From positions 13,347,388 through 13,411,387 of the forward strand of contig CM055906.1 in assembly GCA_029582155.1 (NCBI GenBank): DNA of 64,000 nt. Direction: 5' to 3'. The notes under the pieces were generated by a model. It searched no databases. It was not told the DNA's origin and saw only the letters and a program-made list of their open reading frames with translations. How positions within the stretch are numbered: the first letter of the stretch is position 1; each line of letters begins with the position of its first letter. This document shows, piece by piece, positions 25,293 to 37,771 of this stretch. Origin of the DNA: Panopea generosa. Its lineage: Eukaryota; Mollusca; Bivalvia; Adapedonta; Hiatellidae. The position numbers and the translations under genes are program-made.

Positions 25293-25415
25293 CAAAACAG
25301 CCATCGTAATAATATATGAGAACCCATAGTCGTTCGGTCAGACGTATATGATACTGAGTACAAAACAGTCATCGTAATAATATGAGAACCGATAGTCGTT
25401 CGGTCAGGCGTATAT
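25293..25415. repeat. Two-copy tandem repeat, 68-bp period
   Basis: CAAAACAG.CATCGTAATAAT starts copies at 25293 and 25361. Both continue with GAGAACC.ATAGTCGTTCGG and TCAG.CGTATAT. Confidence 0.85.
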
Positions 25416-25718
25416 ATATATTGTATATGCAGGCACGTGATTGTTTAAGAATTGTATTGTTTAAGTTTAAGATGCCATGGCATTTTACGAGTGCATTAAA
25501 ATAAAATAAATGTTTGGTGTTAGGAAATACTATAAAAAACACATTATAACTCAGTTAATACATTTCCTTTGTTTTTATTTAATAACTAATGCGTTAATTT
25601 CTGTAGTTTTTTGTTTGCAATGGTTTGGTAAACAAACAAATGACATAACTCAATCTCACCACTATATCTTAAAGATCGTTAAACAAAAAATAAATCAGAC
25701 TAAAATAAGAAATATTTA

Positions 25719-25973
25719 CAACTTACAACCATATGTAAATTGGCAAAGTTAGATATATTTATAACCATATGCAAATTGGCAAAGTAAGATATATTGACAA
25801 CCATATGTAAATTGACAAAGTAAGATATATTTATAACCATATGTAAATTATCAAAGTAAGATATATTTACAACCATATGTAAATTGACAAAATGAGAAAT
25901 ATTTACAACCATATGTAAATTGGTAAAGTTAGATATATTTACAACCATATGTAGATTGGCAAAGTAAGATATA
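25719..25973. repeat. 36-bp minisatellite, about 7 copies
   Basis: The unit contains AACCATATGTAAATTGGCAA and AGTAAGATATATTTA, repeated at exactly 36 bp. Because 36 is a multiple of three, a reverse open frame (25700-25948) repeats a 12-residue motif, MVVNISxFxNLH. This is a by-product of the array and not evidence for a protein. Confidence 0.9.
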
Positions 25974-27472
25974 TCTTTGTTATTGCAGACTGCTTATACA
26001 ATCAAAGTATTTGAAAAAAAAATGATAGCCGGTCTTTTATAGAAATGTATAGGCCTGCCTAATACGATTGATGATATTGAAGCGTTTGGTTTACTTTATT
26101 CAACATATTTTATACTGTTTTGGTCACCTCTATTAAGCAGCGACTTGTCTTCTTTTTTTTTCTTTTTGATTAACCTGTATTAAACAGTCACCTGCATTAA
26201 GGGGTCATTTTTGCTATTTCCCTTAAATGGTTGCTTAGCACAGAGAAGTTTGACTGTGATGCGATGTCGACATTATACTAATTGTTTGAGTTGTTTCTAC
26301 TTTAACACATGTAAATTGATTATCGAGGAATGAAAGTGTTATGCCCTGCTAAGAAATAGTTTATATTGTTTTTTATTACAGATATTGTCAAAATACGCAC
26401 AATGTCTCAACCTAGTTTTTCATTAAAATATTATAATAACAACACTAAAACGAATCCTTAGAAATGTTTTTTAAATATAATTACATATAAATATAACATT
26501 ATCCTAAATACACTATTGAAATGAATTGAGCTGAATTAAATTTTGCCAAAAGCCTACCTGAGAAAATATGTACATGTAAGAATAAATAGATTTGATTAAT
26601 TCATATTTTTACTTACAACCGCATGCATATGTTTGGATAGTAACTTACCATGTACACAGTAGAAAGCATGCGTTTATTTTGCTTACCATTTATCAATTCA
26701 ATGTGTTCGTTTTGTCAATATATGATATGGTTAAATTAGTGTTATAGTGATTGATAAACTAACGACATATACATTTTATCACATTCTGACATGTACTGTT
26801 ATCAACACAATACAAGCAATATCATACATCATCTGTCAAAATTTATCTAAATTATGTGTTTATCTAGTTATATTTCTAATATGAAAGAGGGCACTGCCTA
26901 AAGACGGATTTATCAATTTCGATCAATGCGCATGCATTTAATAGCTGCAATGTGTCATGAAAAGGTTTACAAATATCAAAATAATAAATTATTGTGTAAA
27001 AGAAAATATAGCATCTATTGTTTTGGAAGTAAATTGCTACCAGATATTTATAATGCGTTTTATAAAAATTAATTATGTAACAGTATTTTTAAGTATTACA
27101 CTGAAATACTTTTTTTTTCAAAATTATTTGAACAAGGACATATAAACCAGTCACTGAAAGGTAACACAAATATTATGTATATATTTGGGACCAGCCTTTG
27201 AAGAATCATTTGGTAATCTGATGTGTACACTATGTTTTATTGAACAAAAAACATTCTTATTACAGTTCTGACTGACAGACTCGAGTGTTGTACAAGGGAT
27301 GAGAGCGTTAAGGTGCGCATCAGGATTTAGTTTTCATTTAGAAGCACAGTGACTTGTTTCGATAAAACAACTTAAGTATGTACATATACATTAATTAACA
27401 TTATCCTATCGTAATGTTGTCGATTAAACGCTTGTTTCTGTTGAGCCAGGTATGGCTGGTACTAACAATAAG
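25974..27472. other. No recognised gene
   Basis: AT-rich. A 62-codon forward frame at 26957-27145 has no motif. Poly-T tracts occur near 26151-26166. Confidence 0.5.
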
Positions 27473-30400
27473 ACTCAGTTTTTAGTAGTAGACACACTCA
27501 GTATTCAGTAGTTGTTGACCTAAGTGTTCAGTAGTAGTTGACCTCAATATTAAGTAGTAGCTGGACTTATTATCTAGTAGAAGTTGAACTTAGTATATAG
27601 TAGTAGTTGGACTCATTTTTAAGTAGAAATTAGACTCAGTATTCAGTTGTAGTTGACCTCAGAATTCAGTAGTAGTTGACCTCAGTATTCAGTTGTATGT
27701 TAACCTCAGTATTCAGTAGTAGTTGGCCTCAGTATTCGCTAGTAGTTGGATTCAGTATCCAGTAGTAGTTGACTTCAGTATCCAGTAGAAGTTGGACGCA
27801 GTATCCAGTAGTAGTTGACCTCAGTATTCAGTAGTAGTTGACCTCAGTATCCAGTTGTATTTGACCACAGTATCCAGTAGTAGTTGACCTCAGAAATCAG
27901 TTGTAGTTAACTTCAGTATTCAGTAGTAGTTGACCTCAGTATCCAGTAGTAGTTGGACGCAGTATCCACTTGTATTTGACCTCAGTATCCAGTAGTAGTT
28001 GACCGCAGTATTCAGTTGTAGTTAACCTCAATATTCAGTAGTTGTTGACCTCAGTATTCAATAACAGTTGGATTCAGTATCCAGTAGTAGTTGACCTCAG
28101 TATCCAGTAGTAGTTTGACTCAGTACCCAGTAGTAGTTGACCTCAGTATTCAGTAGTAGTTGACCTCAGTATCCAGAAGTAGTTGAATTCAGTATCCAGT
28201 AGTAGTTGACCTCAGTTTTCAGTTGTAGTTGACCTCAGTCTTCGGTAGTAGTTGACCTCAGTATCCAGTAGTAGTTGACGTAAGTATTGAGTAGTAGTTG
28301 GACTCAGTATCCAGATGTAGTTGACCTCAGTATCCAGTATTAGTTGACCTCAGTATTCAGTAAAAGTTGGCCTTAGTAGCCAGTTGTAGTTGACCTCAAA
28401 ATTCAGTATTTGTTGACCTCGTTATATAGTAGTAGTTGGACTCAGTATCCAGCAGTATTTGACCTCAGTATTCAGCAGTAGTTTGACTCATTATCCAGCA
28501 TTAGTTGACCTCAGTATCCAGCAGTAGTTGACCTCAATATTCAGTTATAGATCGCCTCAGTATTCAGTATTAGTTGAACTCAGTATCCAGTAGTAGTTGA
28601 CCTCAGTATTCATCAGTAGTTTGAATCATTATCCAGCAGTAGTTGACCTCAGTATTCAGTAGTAGTTGACCTCAGTATTCAGTTATAGTTCGCCACAGTA
28701 TTTGGTATCAGTTGACCTCATTATCCAGTACTAGTTGTCCTCAGTATTCAGTAGTAATTAACCTCAGTATTCAGTGGTAGTTGACCTCAGTATCCAGTAG
28801 AAGTTGACCTCAGTATCCTGTAAAAGTTAACATCAGTATCCAGTAGTAGTTGGGCTCAGTATTCAGTAGTAGTTGACCTCAGTATCCAGTTGTAGTGGAC
28901 CTCAGTATCCCGTAGTAGTTGGAGTCAGTATCAAGTATTAGTTGGACTCAGTATCCAGGAGTAGTTGACTTTAGTATCCAGTATTAGTTGAGCTCAGTAT
29001 TCAGTAATAGTTGGCCTCAGTAGCCAGTAGAAGTAGAAGTTGACTTCAGTTTTCAGTAGTAGTTGGACTCAGTATTCAGTAGTAGTTGGCCTCAGTAGCC
29101 AGTAGAAGTAGAAGTTGACTTCAGTTTTCAGTAGTAGTTGGACTCAGTATTCAGTAGTAGTTGACCTCAGTATTCAGAAGTAGTCGACCTCAGTATCCAG
29201 TAGTATTTGGATTCAGTATCCAGTAGTAGTTGACCTTAATTCTTGCAGTAGTTGGACTCCGCATCCAGTAGTAGTTGACCTCAGTATCCAGTAGTAGTTG
29301 TACTCAGTAGCCAGTAGTAGTTGACCTCAATATCCAGTAGTAGTTGACATCAGTATCAAGTAGTATTTGGCCAAAGTATCCAGTGGTAGTTGACATCAGT
29401 ATCCAGTAGTAGTTGGCCTCAGTATCCAGTAGAAGTTGTCATCAGTTTTTAGTAGTAGTTGACCTCAGTATTCAGTAGTATTTGACCTCAGTGTCCAGTA
29501 GTAGTTGACGTATCCAGTAGTAGTTGGACTCAGTATCCAGTAGTAGTTGACCTTAGTATCCAGTTGTAGTTGGACTCAGTATCCAGTAGTAGTTGGCCTC
29601 AGTATCCAATAGTATTTGTCCTCAGTATCCAGTAGTAGTTGGCCTCAGTATCCAGTAGTTGTACTCAGTTTCCAGTAGTAGTTTGACTAAGTATTAAGTA
29701 ATAATTGACTGCAGTATTCAGTAATAGTTGACATCGGTATCCAGTAGTAGTTGACCTCAGTATACAGTATTAGTTGGACTCCGTGTTGACCTCAGTATCC
29801 AGTATTAGTTGACCTCAGTATAAAGTATTAGTTGGCCTCAGTTTTCAGTAGTAGTTGACCTCAGAATCCAGTAGTAGTTGACCTCAGTATCAAGTAGTAG
29901 TTTGTCTCAGTATCCAGTAGTAGTTGACCTCAGTATTCAGTAGTAGTTGACTTCAGTATCCAGTAGAAGTTGGACTCAGTATCCAGCAGTTGTTTGACTC
30001 AGAATTCAGCAGTAGTTGACCTCAGTATCCAGCAGAAGTTGACCTCAGTATTCAGTAGTAGTTGGCCTCAGTATCGGTAGTAGTTTGGCTCAGTATCAGT
30101 AGTAGTTGACCTCAGTATCAGTAGTAGATGGCCTCAGTATCAGTAGTAGTTGACCTCAGTATCCAGTAGTAGTTGACCTTAGTATCCAGTAGTATTTGGC
30201 CTCAGTATCAGAAGTAGTTGAACGCAGTATCAGTAGTAGTTGACCTCAGTATCAGTAGTAGTTGACCTCAGTATCAGTAGTATTTGGCCTCAGTATCTGT
30301 AGTAGTTGATCTCAGTATCCATTATTAGTTAGCCTCAGTATCCAGCGAAGTTGACCTCAGTATCCAGTAGCAGATGACCTCAGAATCCAATAGTAGTTGA

Positions 30401-30509
30401 CCTCAGTATCCAGTAGTAGTTGACCTCAGTATCTAGTAGTAGTTGACCTAGTATCCAGTAGTAGTTAACCTCAGTATCCAGTAATAGTTGACCTCAGTAT
30501 TCAGTAGTA
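27473..30509. repeat. 23-bp minisatellite, about 130 copies
   Basis: A 3-kb array of a unit reading CAGTAGTAGTTGACCTCAG plus TATC, with point variants (TTGGACTC, TTGGCCTC, TTGACTTC). The unit length is not a multiple of three, so long frames do not form. A sub-block at about 30070-30310 has mainly 22-bp units that lack one C (TATCAGTAG instead of TATCCAGTAG). A 75-bp segment containing GCCAGTAGAAGTAGAAGTTG is duplicated at 29011 and 29086. Most units carry TGACCT, the complement of AGGTCA. Array edges grade into diverged units. Confidence 0.95.
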
Positions 30510-31690
30510 ATATATATTTACCAATCACAGAGCACAGCCATCATGCATATCATTCAATGCATACAATAATCACATAACAAAACTACCTCAACTTCTTAGG
30601 CAAATCCAGCCATTGCATTTTAGGCAGATTCAGTACATATAATACAGTAACCATAGAATACCGCTGTCATGGCATATTGAAACTTAAACATCATTTTCAA
30701 TTTTATTTATTCTTTTCTGCCACGTTATACTCGAATGAGACAATACTAAACAGGAAACAATTCGATGTTAAAATAGTTCTGTTAACATCGGCGATTCCCT
30801 TATATCTCAGTTATTGTAGAACACGGGTTAAATACACGTATTATATATATGTACTCTATACCACTCTGTGTCCTTGACAGAATAATGATTTTGTTGCTGT
30901 TTTGTAGTCAAAATGTTTGTGTCCAAGTCTATGATGAAGCAGCAAACACATAAAACGATATTAGAATATTGTTCAAGGCTGATCGCCAACTGACCCAGTT
31001 AAAATCAAATATATCTGAAACACTGCCATTATCTTGCTATCACAACCAATTTGCAATAGTTTTTAGATGCACATCTAACTTACAAAATGTTTAATTTGCG
31101 CTACGCGATCTTTGCACCAATGAGCCAACATTTCAAAATACTTGAATATATTTTTAAGTGAAGTCTAGGTCACAGCATTGTACTGCTGCACGGTTAAGTG
31201 ATGAAGTTATGGAATTTCGTTAGTAAATTTATCAATAAACTGTCATCAATTAATAGTTCAGTACTACTAAATCATGTAGTACATGTAGCTAAATTAATAT
31301 TTGATAATGTGGCTTTTGGAATTACTTGAGACATTGTATACATGTAACCATTATATATATCAACAGTTTTCATTAGATATACTCGATTTGATAGATATAT
31401 ATATATAATATGGTTATTTACATTGCTTTGTACAATATAGGAATATATGGTACTCGTACTCGTATAACATATTCCCATATTGTACAAAACACTGTGAAGT
31501 GATATTTTTATTCTATACCTCAGAACAAAATATTAAAGAAACATCAAGTTCCTTTAAGACATTGAATGAATTAAGAAAAGCAGCAGACGTAGGAAGTTTG
31601 GATTATCCCAACGATTTGACCGTAATGCGGAATGTTTTGTCGGTTGTTAGTTATTGAACTTTCTATTGGCTTTATTTCATTTTACTGCAA
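30510..31690. other. No gene; one hairpin
   Basis: No protein signature. A 66-codon forward frame at 30677-30877 begins with a weakly signal-like MKLKHHFQFYLFFSATLYS but is AT-driven. A strong inverted repeat at 31427-31488 is listed separately. Confidence 0.45.
31427..31488. repeat. Inverted repeat, 22-bp arms
   Basis: TTTGTACAATATAGGAATAT on the left is complementary to ATATTCCCATATTGTACAAA on the right, with one mismatch in these 20 bp and weaker pairing inward. The loop of about 16 nt contains TACTCGTACTCG. No flanking duplication is evident. Confidence 0.8.
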
Positions 31691-32110
31691 TTGACATCTG
31701 GATTTTGACCTACACAATATAAAATACAGTACTGGATCCCGCACACAGACACATTATGGTGCGGTCACGTATTGACATCTGAATTTTGAACTACACAATA
31801 TAAAATACAGTACTGGATCCCGCACACAGACACATTATGGTACGGTCACGTATTGACATCTGGATTTTGACCTACACAATATAAAATACAGTACTGGATC
31901 TCGCACACAGACACATTATGGTACGGTCACGTATTGCCATCTGAATTTTGAACTACACAATATAAAATGCAGTACTGGATCCCGCACACAGACACATTAT
32001 GGTACGGTCACGTATTGACATCTGAATTTTGAACTACACAATATAAAATACAGTACTGGATCCCCCACACAGACACAATATGGTACGGTCACGTATTGAC
32101 ATCTGAATTA
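31691..32110. repeat. 81-bp tandem repeat, 5 copies plus partial
   Basis: TTGACATCTG or a close variant recurs at 31691, 31772, 31853, 31934, 32015 and 32096, a strict 81-bp period. Units share AATATAAAATACAGTACTGG and ATCCCGCACACAGACACATT with only a few substitutions, so the array is recent. The sixth unit breaks off after about 15 bp. Confidence 0.95.
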
Positions 32111-35100
32111 GGTGATTGGCAGTACGCTTATAGCTATAAATCATACTATTTATTTTCAAGTTATCTTTAACATCCTAAATATGTATAAATTAGTCGTTAC
32201 ATATTTCATAGTGTCAACATGTAAGCATAGATATAGCGATCACACCTATAAATGGAGAAAATAAATCGTGTATATACATAACGAATGTTTGCTTTTAATT
32301 GTATTATGCTATTATTTCATAAAATATGTATCGATTAAAATTAGGAATAATTGATGAATATTTCATACGCGACGTTATTTGCGTTTCACAGTAAAAGTGT
32401 GCTTTTCCCAACATATTACTAAAAAAATGTCTGTATTCGACAATGGTAACTCGGACTTAGTTGGAACTTATCAAAAATCGAAATATTACAATTACATTTC
32501 CGCGTACACAGAAAGGTCATTTTGATATAAAGTTAAACGAACTTAGACAAACTTATATCAAAACATTAATTATGATGTAAGTAGAAAACTGTTGTTATCT
32601 GAAAGAGTATTGCAACACACATAAACCTTAAAATCATCAACTTCATCATTGCCTTTGAGTTTTTCTTTATCTTGATTGAAAAAACACACATTTTCTTTCG
32701 ATTACTTTTAGCACACTATAACTATATATTTTGTTACGATAGCAGACACAACAGCAATCAAATGTAAAAGATGAAATTACTTTGATAAGTTTAGATAACA
32801 ACATTTGTAAATCACCTGACGTCATCTTGACCGTTTCATCTGAGGAAGGATCAATATTCGGTGTTTCTTGGTACACCTAACAACACTCTTAGGTAGCATA
32901 ACACTGGTTAACAACATCAAGGAGAACTAGTTTCATTTAGTCTTATAGCGAAGTTCGGTCAGACTAAGGTCTTATAGAATATTGAGTGCATACATATAAG
33001 TCAAACGGAACAAGAGCAACAGTAAACACAACGGAAACATTTATCTAGTGTGTATATTTGGTGTGTTTGTGTTTGATGTATGTGTGTTTTATTTTGTGTT
33101 TTAAATAGTTCTTTTACGGTTTATATATGATTGGATTATAACAATATAGATTGTTTGCCATGGGAAATATATTATATACCATTTTAATTTTTCTAGAACG
33201 AAATCCTTAATTTGGATTTATTTAAAAAGCATACGAGTTATAGACATTGCTGATTGTTTTGTTTTTCAGTATCAGTTTCACTAGTAATCTTCTAATTTTA
33301 AATCTTTAATGTGAAGGTAACAATTGTTACGAAAAAAGAAATGAAAACTATCCAGATAAATACCACTATGATCGATAGAAAACACCATAAGAGTTGAACA
33401 ATACATGTAAATTTCAATAAACTAACTTATAAACCTTCAGTATAAATCATTACTGCTTTGATGTACACTGTAAGCAGCCTTCATATGCAGGATGCATATC
33501 TTGATAATAATGAAATGTTTGTATGATTGCATAATTTAAATAAAACTGGAAATCTAATAAATTCGAAGATAATCGAATACAACAGATATATTTACATGTG
33601 TTTGGCTAAAGTGTAGCTCAATTCGATAGTTGCCATACTGTTATTGACAATGTGTTATCATTCATCAGGTTAAAGCCTCCCGGGGTCGGTATTGTTATAC
33701 ACTATTCCAAAACTGTGTTTCTTGTTTTCACATCTTTTGTGTGTATGTTTGTATATGATAGTTGTCATGCAATCATGCAGTTCAGGAATTCATAATTATA
33801 TAGCCATAAAATGGTTCCAAATCGTGTAAGGTAATATTGAAATGAAATGGTAGTCGAATTATTTTATACGTTTTGGAGTGTTCACATCGATAATGAAGTT
33901 GGTTTTCTAATTAATAAGAATAATGTGCTAAAACCACTTTCGACTATTAAAAATAGATTGCTTATAAAATATAATGCTACGAGTTACATTCAAATTGTAC
34001 AATTAATTAAATATAATATAGTGAAATAAATGTTTAAGTTTCAGAACCTCGACGCCTAAGCAATATTTCGTTGCAATTTAATAATATTCAATAAAACACA
34101 ATATGGCAGTGACATAGAATACATAAAATACGTTTAATTGTATAACTATGTTTGAAATGGCAATATATGATCTTAAAGTTTAATCTACTTTTTAATGACA
34201 ATATCGAAAATACAAAGATGTAACTTACTAGAACATAATACACACATTTCTCTATTCAATGTAATTATACTTGACGCTTGTAAGTCAAATCTTTCTGACA
34301 ATCAAACTTTTGTATGAACATTTACACCAATAATATGTACGGAATGTCTTTGCCAGACTTCCACTTTCCATATTTATGGTCAATAAATGAATGAATATTG
34401 GACAAGCAAGACTTCAAATAAGACATTTATATAATTATATATCGTGTGTCAAGGTACATTAGTGATATCATAAAACTCTGCTTTTTGTTTGTTTATAATT
34501 GTATTATTCGAATATGACGTAGCATAGGCCAAATTTGAATAATTGTAACTTGCTTGGTATTTTGTAGTACTCCCATAATAAAGGTTGTAAAGCAATCCAA
34601 GAGGAATTGGATTCAATCTATGCTTATTCTCTAATCTTTAGCATACAGTGTCAGCACAATATATACTGCCTATACAATATATTTATTAGTACCGTATCAA
34701 TTGGAATGATTGATCGGATAACCTGTCAACCGATGTAGAATTTACACACAGTTTGTGGAACCAAGAGTTGACATCTCATAGTTAGATAACTAGCTTCTCA
34801 CGCCATCTCACAATCTCATCTTCTCAGTGGCATCAGTATGTAACTCAGTTAGAACATCAAATATCCCAATATTTCTCACAATAATTCTAAAACAAGAAAT
34901 GTCTGACTTGACACCCTAAAAACAACTTTAAACTCCCAACACAAAAGGTCGCATGACTGGTTTGTAGGGGAATTAAAACACAACAACTCAAGAATGAATT
35001 TACAACCTGAAGGTCAAAGGGAAGCAACTTTCTTCGAAACATAGTACAGATCAAGCAAAAAATTCCATCCTTTTACATAATATACATAAAACAAACAAAC

Positions 35101-36615
35101 AAACAACAGAGTTGAAAATGTCATTATACGCTAGTAAGATAAACATGTGGTGAGGATATCATGCGGAGAACCAGCTAACACAAATTATATTTTAGATTCA
35201 ACTACTTTTTTCGGAAAAAGAATATATTCAAACGCTCAATGGTGCACTAACATCAGGACTTTCTAAATTAAAACATTTAAGGACGCCAACAATTGTTAAA
35301 TATTTACACGTATGTACGTATAGCAACCACATACTCGCCTGTCATTGCAACCCAGCTGGGTAAAATAGAGTATGTGATCAAGTTTAATGGTTACTTGGGA
35401 AAAAACGCTGGTTCTGTTCAGACTCATACCGAGATTTTTCCTCCAACAATAAAATAGGATATGTAATATACAACATCTAGCTGTGTTAAAAATTGGTTTT
35501 AACCGAGTGGAATTATTTACAAAAATGACGTGCCCAATATGCGTGCTTAAGACGTTTAATATGTAAAACACTTGCGGAATATTTGTTTTTCAACTGTAAA
35601 ATTTTATCGGTGTACTGGTATTACTGTTATGGCGACATAATCTTATCCAGGAATGTTTACATACCTGTTATTTTACTTATAAGATTTAATATTTTGCTGA
35701 TGATATTCCCTACAGGAAGGTTCATGGTGAATACAATCAATAGATAATTACGATGCAGTTAGTTTTGATTGTTGTATTTCTTATCATTGTTAGGTAGTTC
35801 TGTGCAGTATAATAAACATTGGTTAAATAAGTATTTGGAATATGATTTAGTTTGCGATTTATCATGTTTTATTACTTTCAAATACATTGACTGTCGGACA
35901 TATATTTTCTTTCTAAGTGTGTTACTTTGTAAGTGATTATTGAGAATAACTGCAATTGCGTGATACACCGTTCACATATTCATGCTGACGCATAGTTTCG
36001 TTTTGAGATAAAAGTAGCCAATCTTTAGCTACATGTTCCAATAAGCCAGGGTGGAATAAACAAATGCAAATGTATTAGGTAATTTTGGAAACTGTCGTTG
36101 TAAATTGCATACTTTTTCTATGATGCCATTAATTTCATTAAGAAAGAAGCATACAAATCACCGGTCCAGACATGGTTTGCATATATGATACTATGTAATT
36201 TACATTGCATGTCGACAGCAGATATAAATATTACAGGGGCATCAGCATCTATAATTCGATGTCGGTAACAGGTGTTTTTAATTATTTTTAGATTTAACAT
36301 TTAACATTGCACAATTGTATACATAGACCAAGGGTGTAGCAAAAACTAGTCAATCTAAACTCTAAGTATATACTGAGTTGAACTAGTTGTGCACACCCTC
36401 AAAAGAAGTATTTTAACGAAGATCAGTATATGTTCAATATGCACATACATTGATCGGAAACTGTTTAATGACAACGCTGCACAAACATAAGACAACATTA
36501 CAACATCCCTATACATCGTCAGCTTTGGTCTTCAAAAAAAGTTTGTATGTTATCTTCACAATATCGTGTATTTAAAGAACGTATATTATTACAATGACTT
36601 TGGGTACTGTCACAA
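32111..36615. other. Mostly featureless AT-rich DNA
   Basis: Apart from the exon candidate at 32816-32876 I find nothing I can support. The frame at 35296-35571 (91 codons, minus) lies in a slightly GC-richer patch around TGCAACCCAGCTGGGTAAAA, which looks like a decayed dispersed repeat. Other frames are short and motif-free. Confidence 0.4.
32816..32876 (-). CDS. Candidate internal exon, unidentified
   Basis: On the minus strand TGTTGTTAG (acceptor) precedes a 61-bp, GC-richer stretch that ends ACGTCAG followed by GTGATT (donor). The open frame reads VYQETPNIDPSSDETVKM and then TS. The composition (Ser, Thr, Asp, Glu, Pro) is soluble and protein-like, unlike the AT-driven frames nearby. The frame stays open past the donor to 32667 but becomes Cys/Phe-rich there. 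No family is recognised, the polypyrimidine tract is weak, and no neighbouring exon was found, so chance remains likely. Confidence 0.2.
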
Positions 36616-36695
36616 CCCTTAGTGTAACAAAAACCTTAGTTGCCGCTGCAACAATAAGTGTAACAAAAATATTTTGTATTTTGTTACACTAAGGG
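36616..36695. repeat. Palindromic element family P, cluster I
   Basis: CCCTTAGTGTAACAAAA at 36616-36632 faces its exact reverse complement TTTTGTTACACTAAGGG at 36679-36695. Nested inside is a second arm AGTGTAACAAAA (36657-36668), giving a perfect 12-bp stem with a 10-nt loop to the same right arm. A TTGCCGCTGCAA mini-palindrome separates the two left arms. There is no coding capacity. The structure resembles a tiny MITE or foldback element. Confidence 0.85.
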
Positions 36696-36839
36696 GCGAT
36701 ATGAGACATATTGATGAAATATGTAAACAACATTAGGAAATCATATTCTCTATAATATCCCTACATATCATGGCAAATTACACAATTCATACAATTTATC
36801 TGCTTAATACTGATACGTATTGCTTATGTAATCGCCTTG

Positions 36840-37140
36840 GAATGGGATGGGGTGTTGAGGGGGATAAAGTATTACCCATGTCCATCCGTTGTACCGTCCA
36901 TATGTATGTCATAATTTTAAGGTCAAGATCATTGCCATTGTTACTAAAAATAGAAAATTGCTGTCCACGCTTACCGGCATTATTTTCCATCCTATGCAAG
37001 TTTCACAGATGTTCACAACAGATATACTTTGGATGCATTTGCGATTAATGATTTTCGGGTCAAGATCAAAGTCATCGTTACTAAAAAATCGCCGTTACTG
37101 CTCGACCGCCCTTATTTTAATCAATTTTGATGATGAAACT
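36840..37140 (+). repeat. Dispersed mollusc-type repeat, two modules
   Basis: Two diverged modules 137 bp apart (36921 and 37058) each carry GGTCAAGATCA, then a GTTACTAAAAA block followed by TAGAAAATTGCTGTCCACGC or TCGCCGTTACTGCTCGACC. I recall 'aggtcaaggtca..gttactaaaaatagaaaa..ccgctc' as a widespread repeat in bivalve genomes. The overlapping open frames (36770-37155, both strands) are therefore not treated as genes. The assignment rests on memory of the consensus. Confidence 0.5.
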
Positions 37141-37771
37141 TCAATAGGTATTTAGGACCCAAATACCTCGGACGATGATGGGGATTGGAAACATAAATAT
37201 ATTAACAAATTAAATAAATTATGGGGGACAGTTGATAGTTTAATGTAATTCAAAAAAATATGAATAATCTAAAACACAAAACCACAAGAATTCCAATTAT
37301 TTGGTTTCGATATTTTCTTCTCTTTTTTTCGTGTTTTTTTTTAACTGACACATTTGACTGTAAATATAATATGGAACACGGAACAATGATATTTATAAAA
37401 CAAAAGTAAGAAGTCTTACAAACAAAACAATATTTCAGTGAATGTGTCAGTGAATGTTTTGGTTATTTTGGAAAGGAATAAGTTATGAATCATGAGGTAT
37501 AACTAAATTGTAGCAACAAAAAGGGAACTGATAACACTTTGTACTGTATTCCAAATACTAAGTAGACACATGTACGGAATCAGAGACAGGTTATAATATT
37601 TCATATCTCTGATGAAATCAAAGACGTGTAATGTACAATTGCCTAGTTAAAATATAGAACTAGGAATGATTATAGAGTATGAGTATAATACAATGAGAGC
37701 TAAGACGTACGTACACGTTAGGTATGTTGTAAATAAATTATTATTGATTGAATATACAGTTCATATTCGTT
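37141..37771. other. No recognised feature
   Basis: AT-rich DNA with T-rich runs at 37310-37343. No motif found. Confidence 0.5.

Noticed and set aside
25700-25948. 82-codon reverse frame repeating MVVNISxFxNLH
   Set aside because: Product of the 36-bp tandem array.
27473-30509. CRISPR-like regular repeat array
   Set aside because: Repeats are directly adjacent with no unique spacers, units are diverged, and the window is eukaryotic. The same applies to the 35-, 39- and 81-bp arrays.
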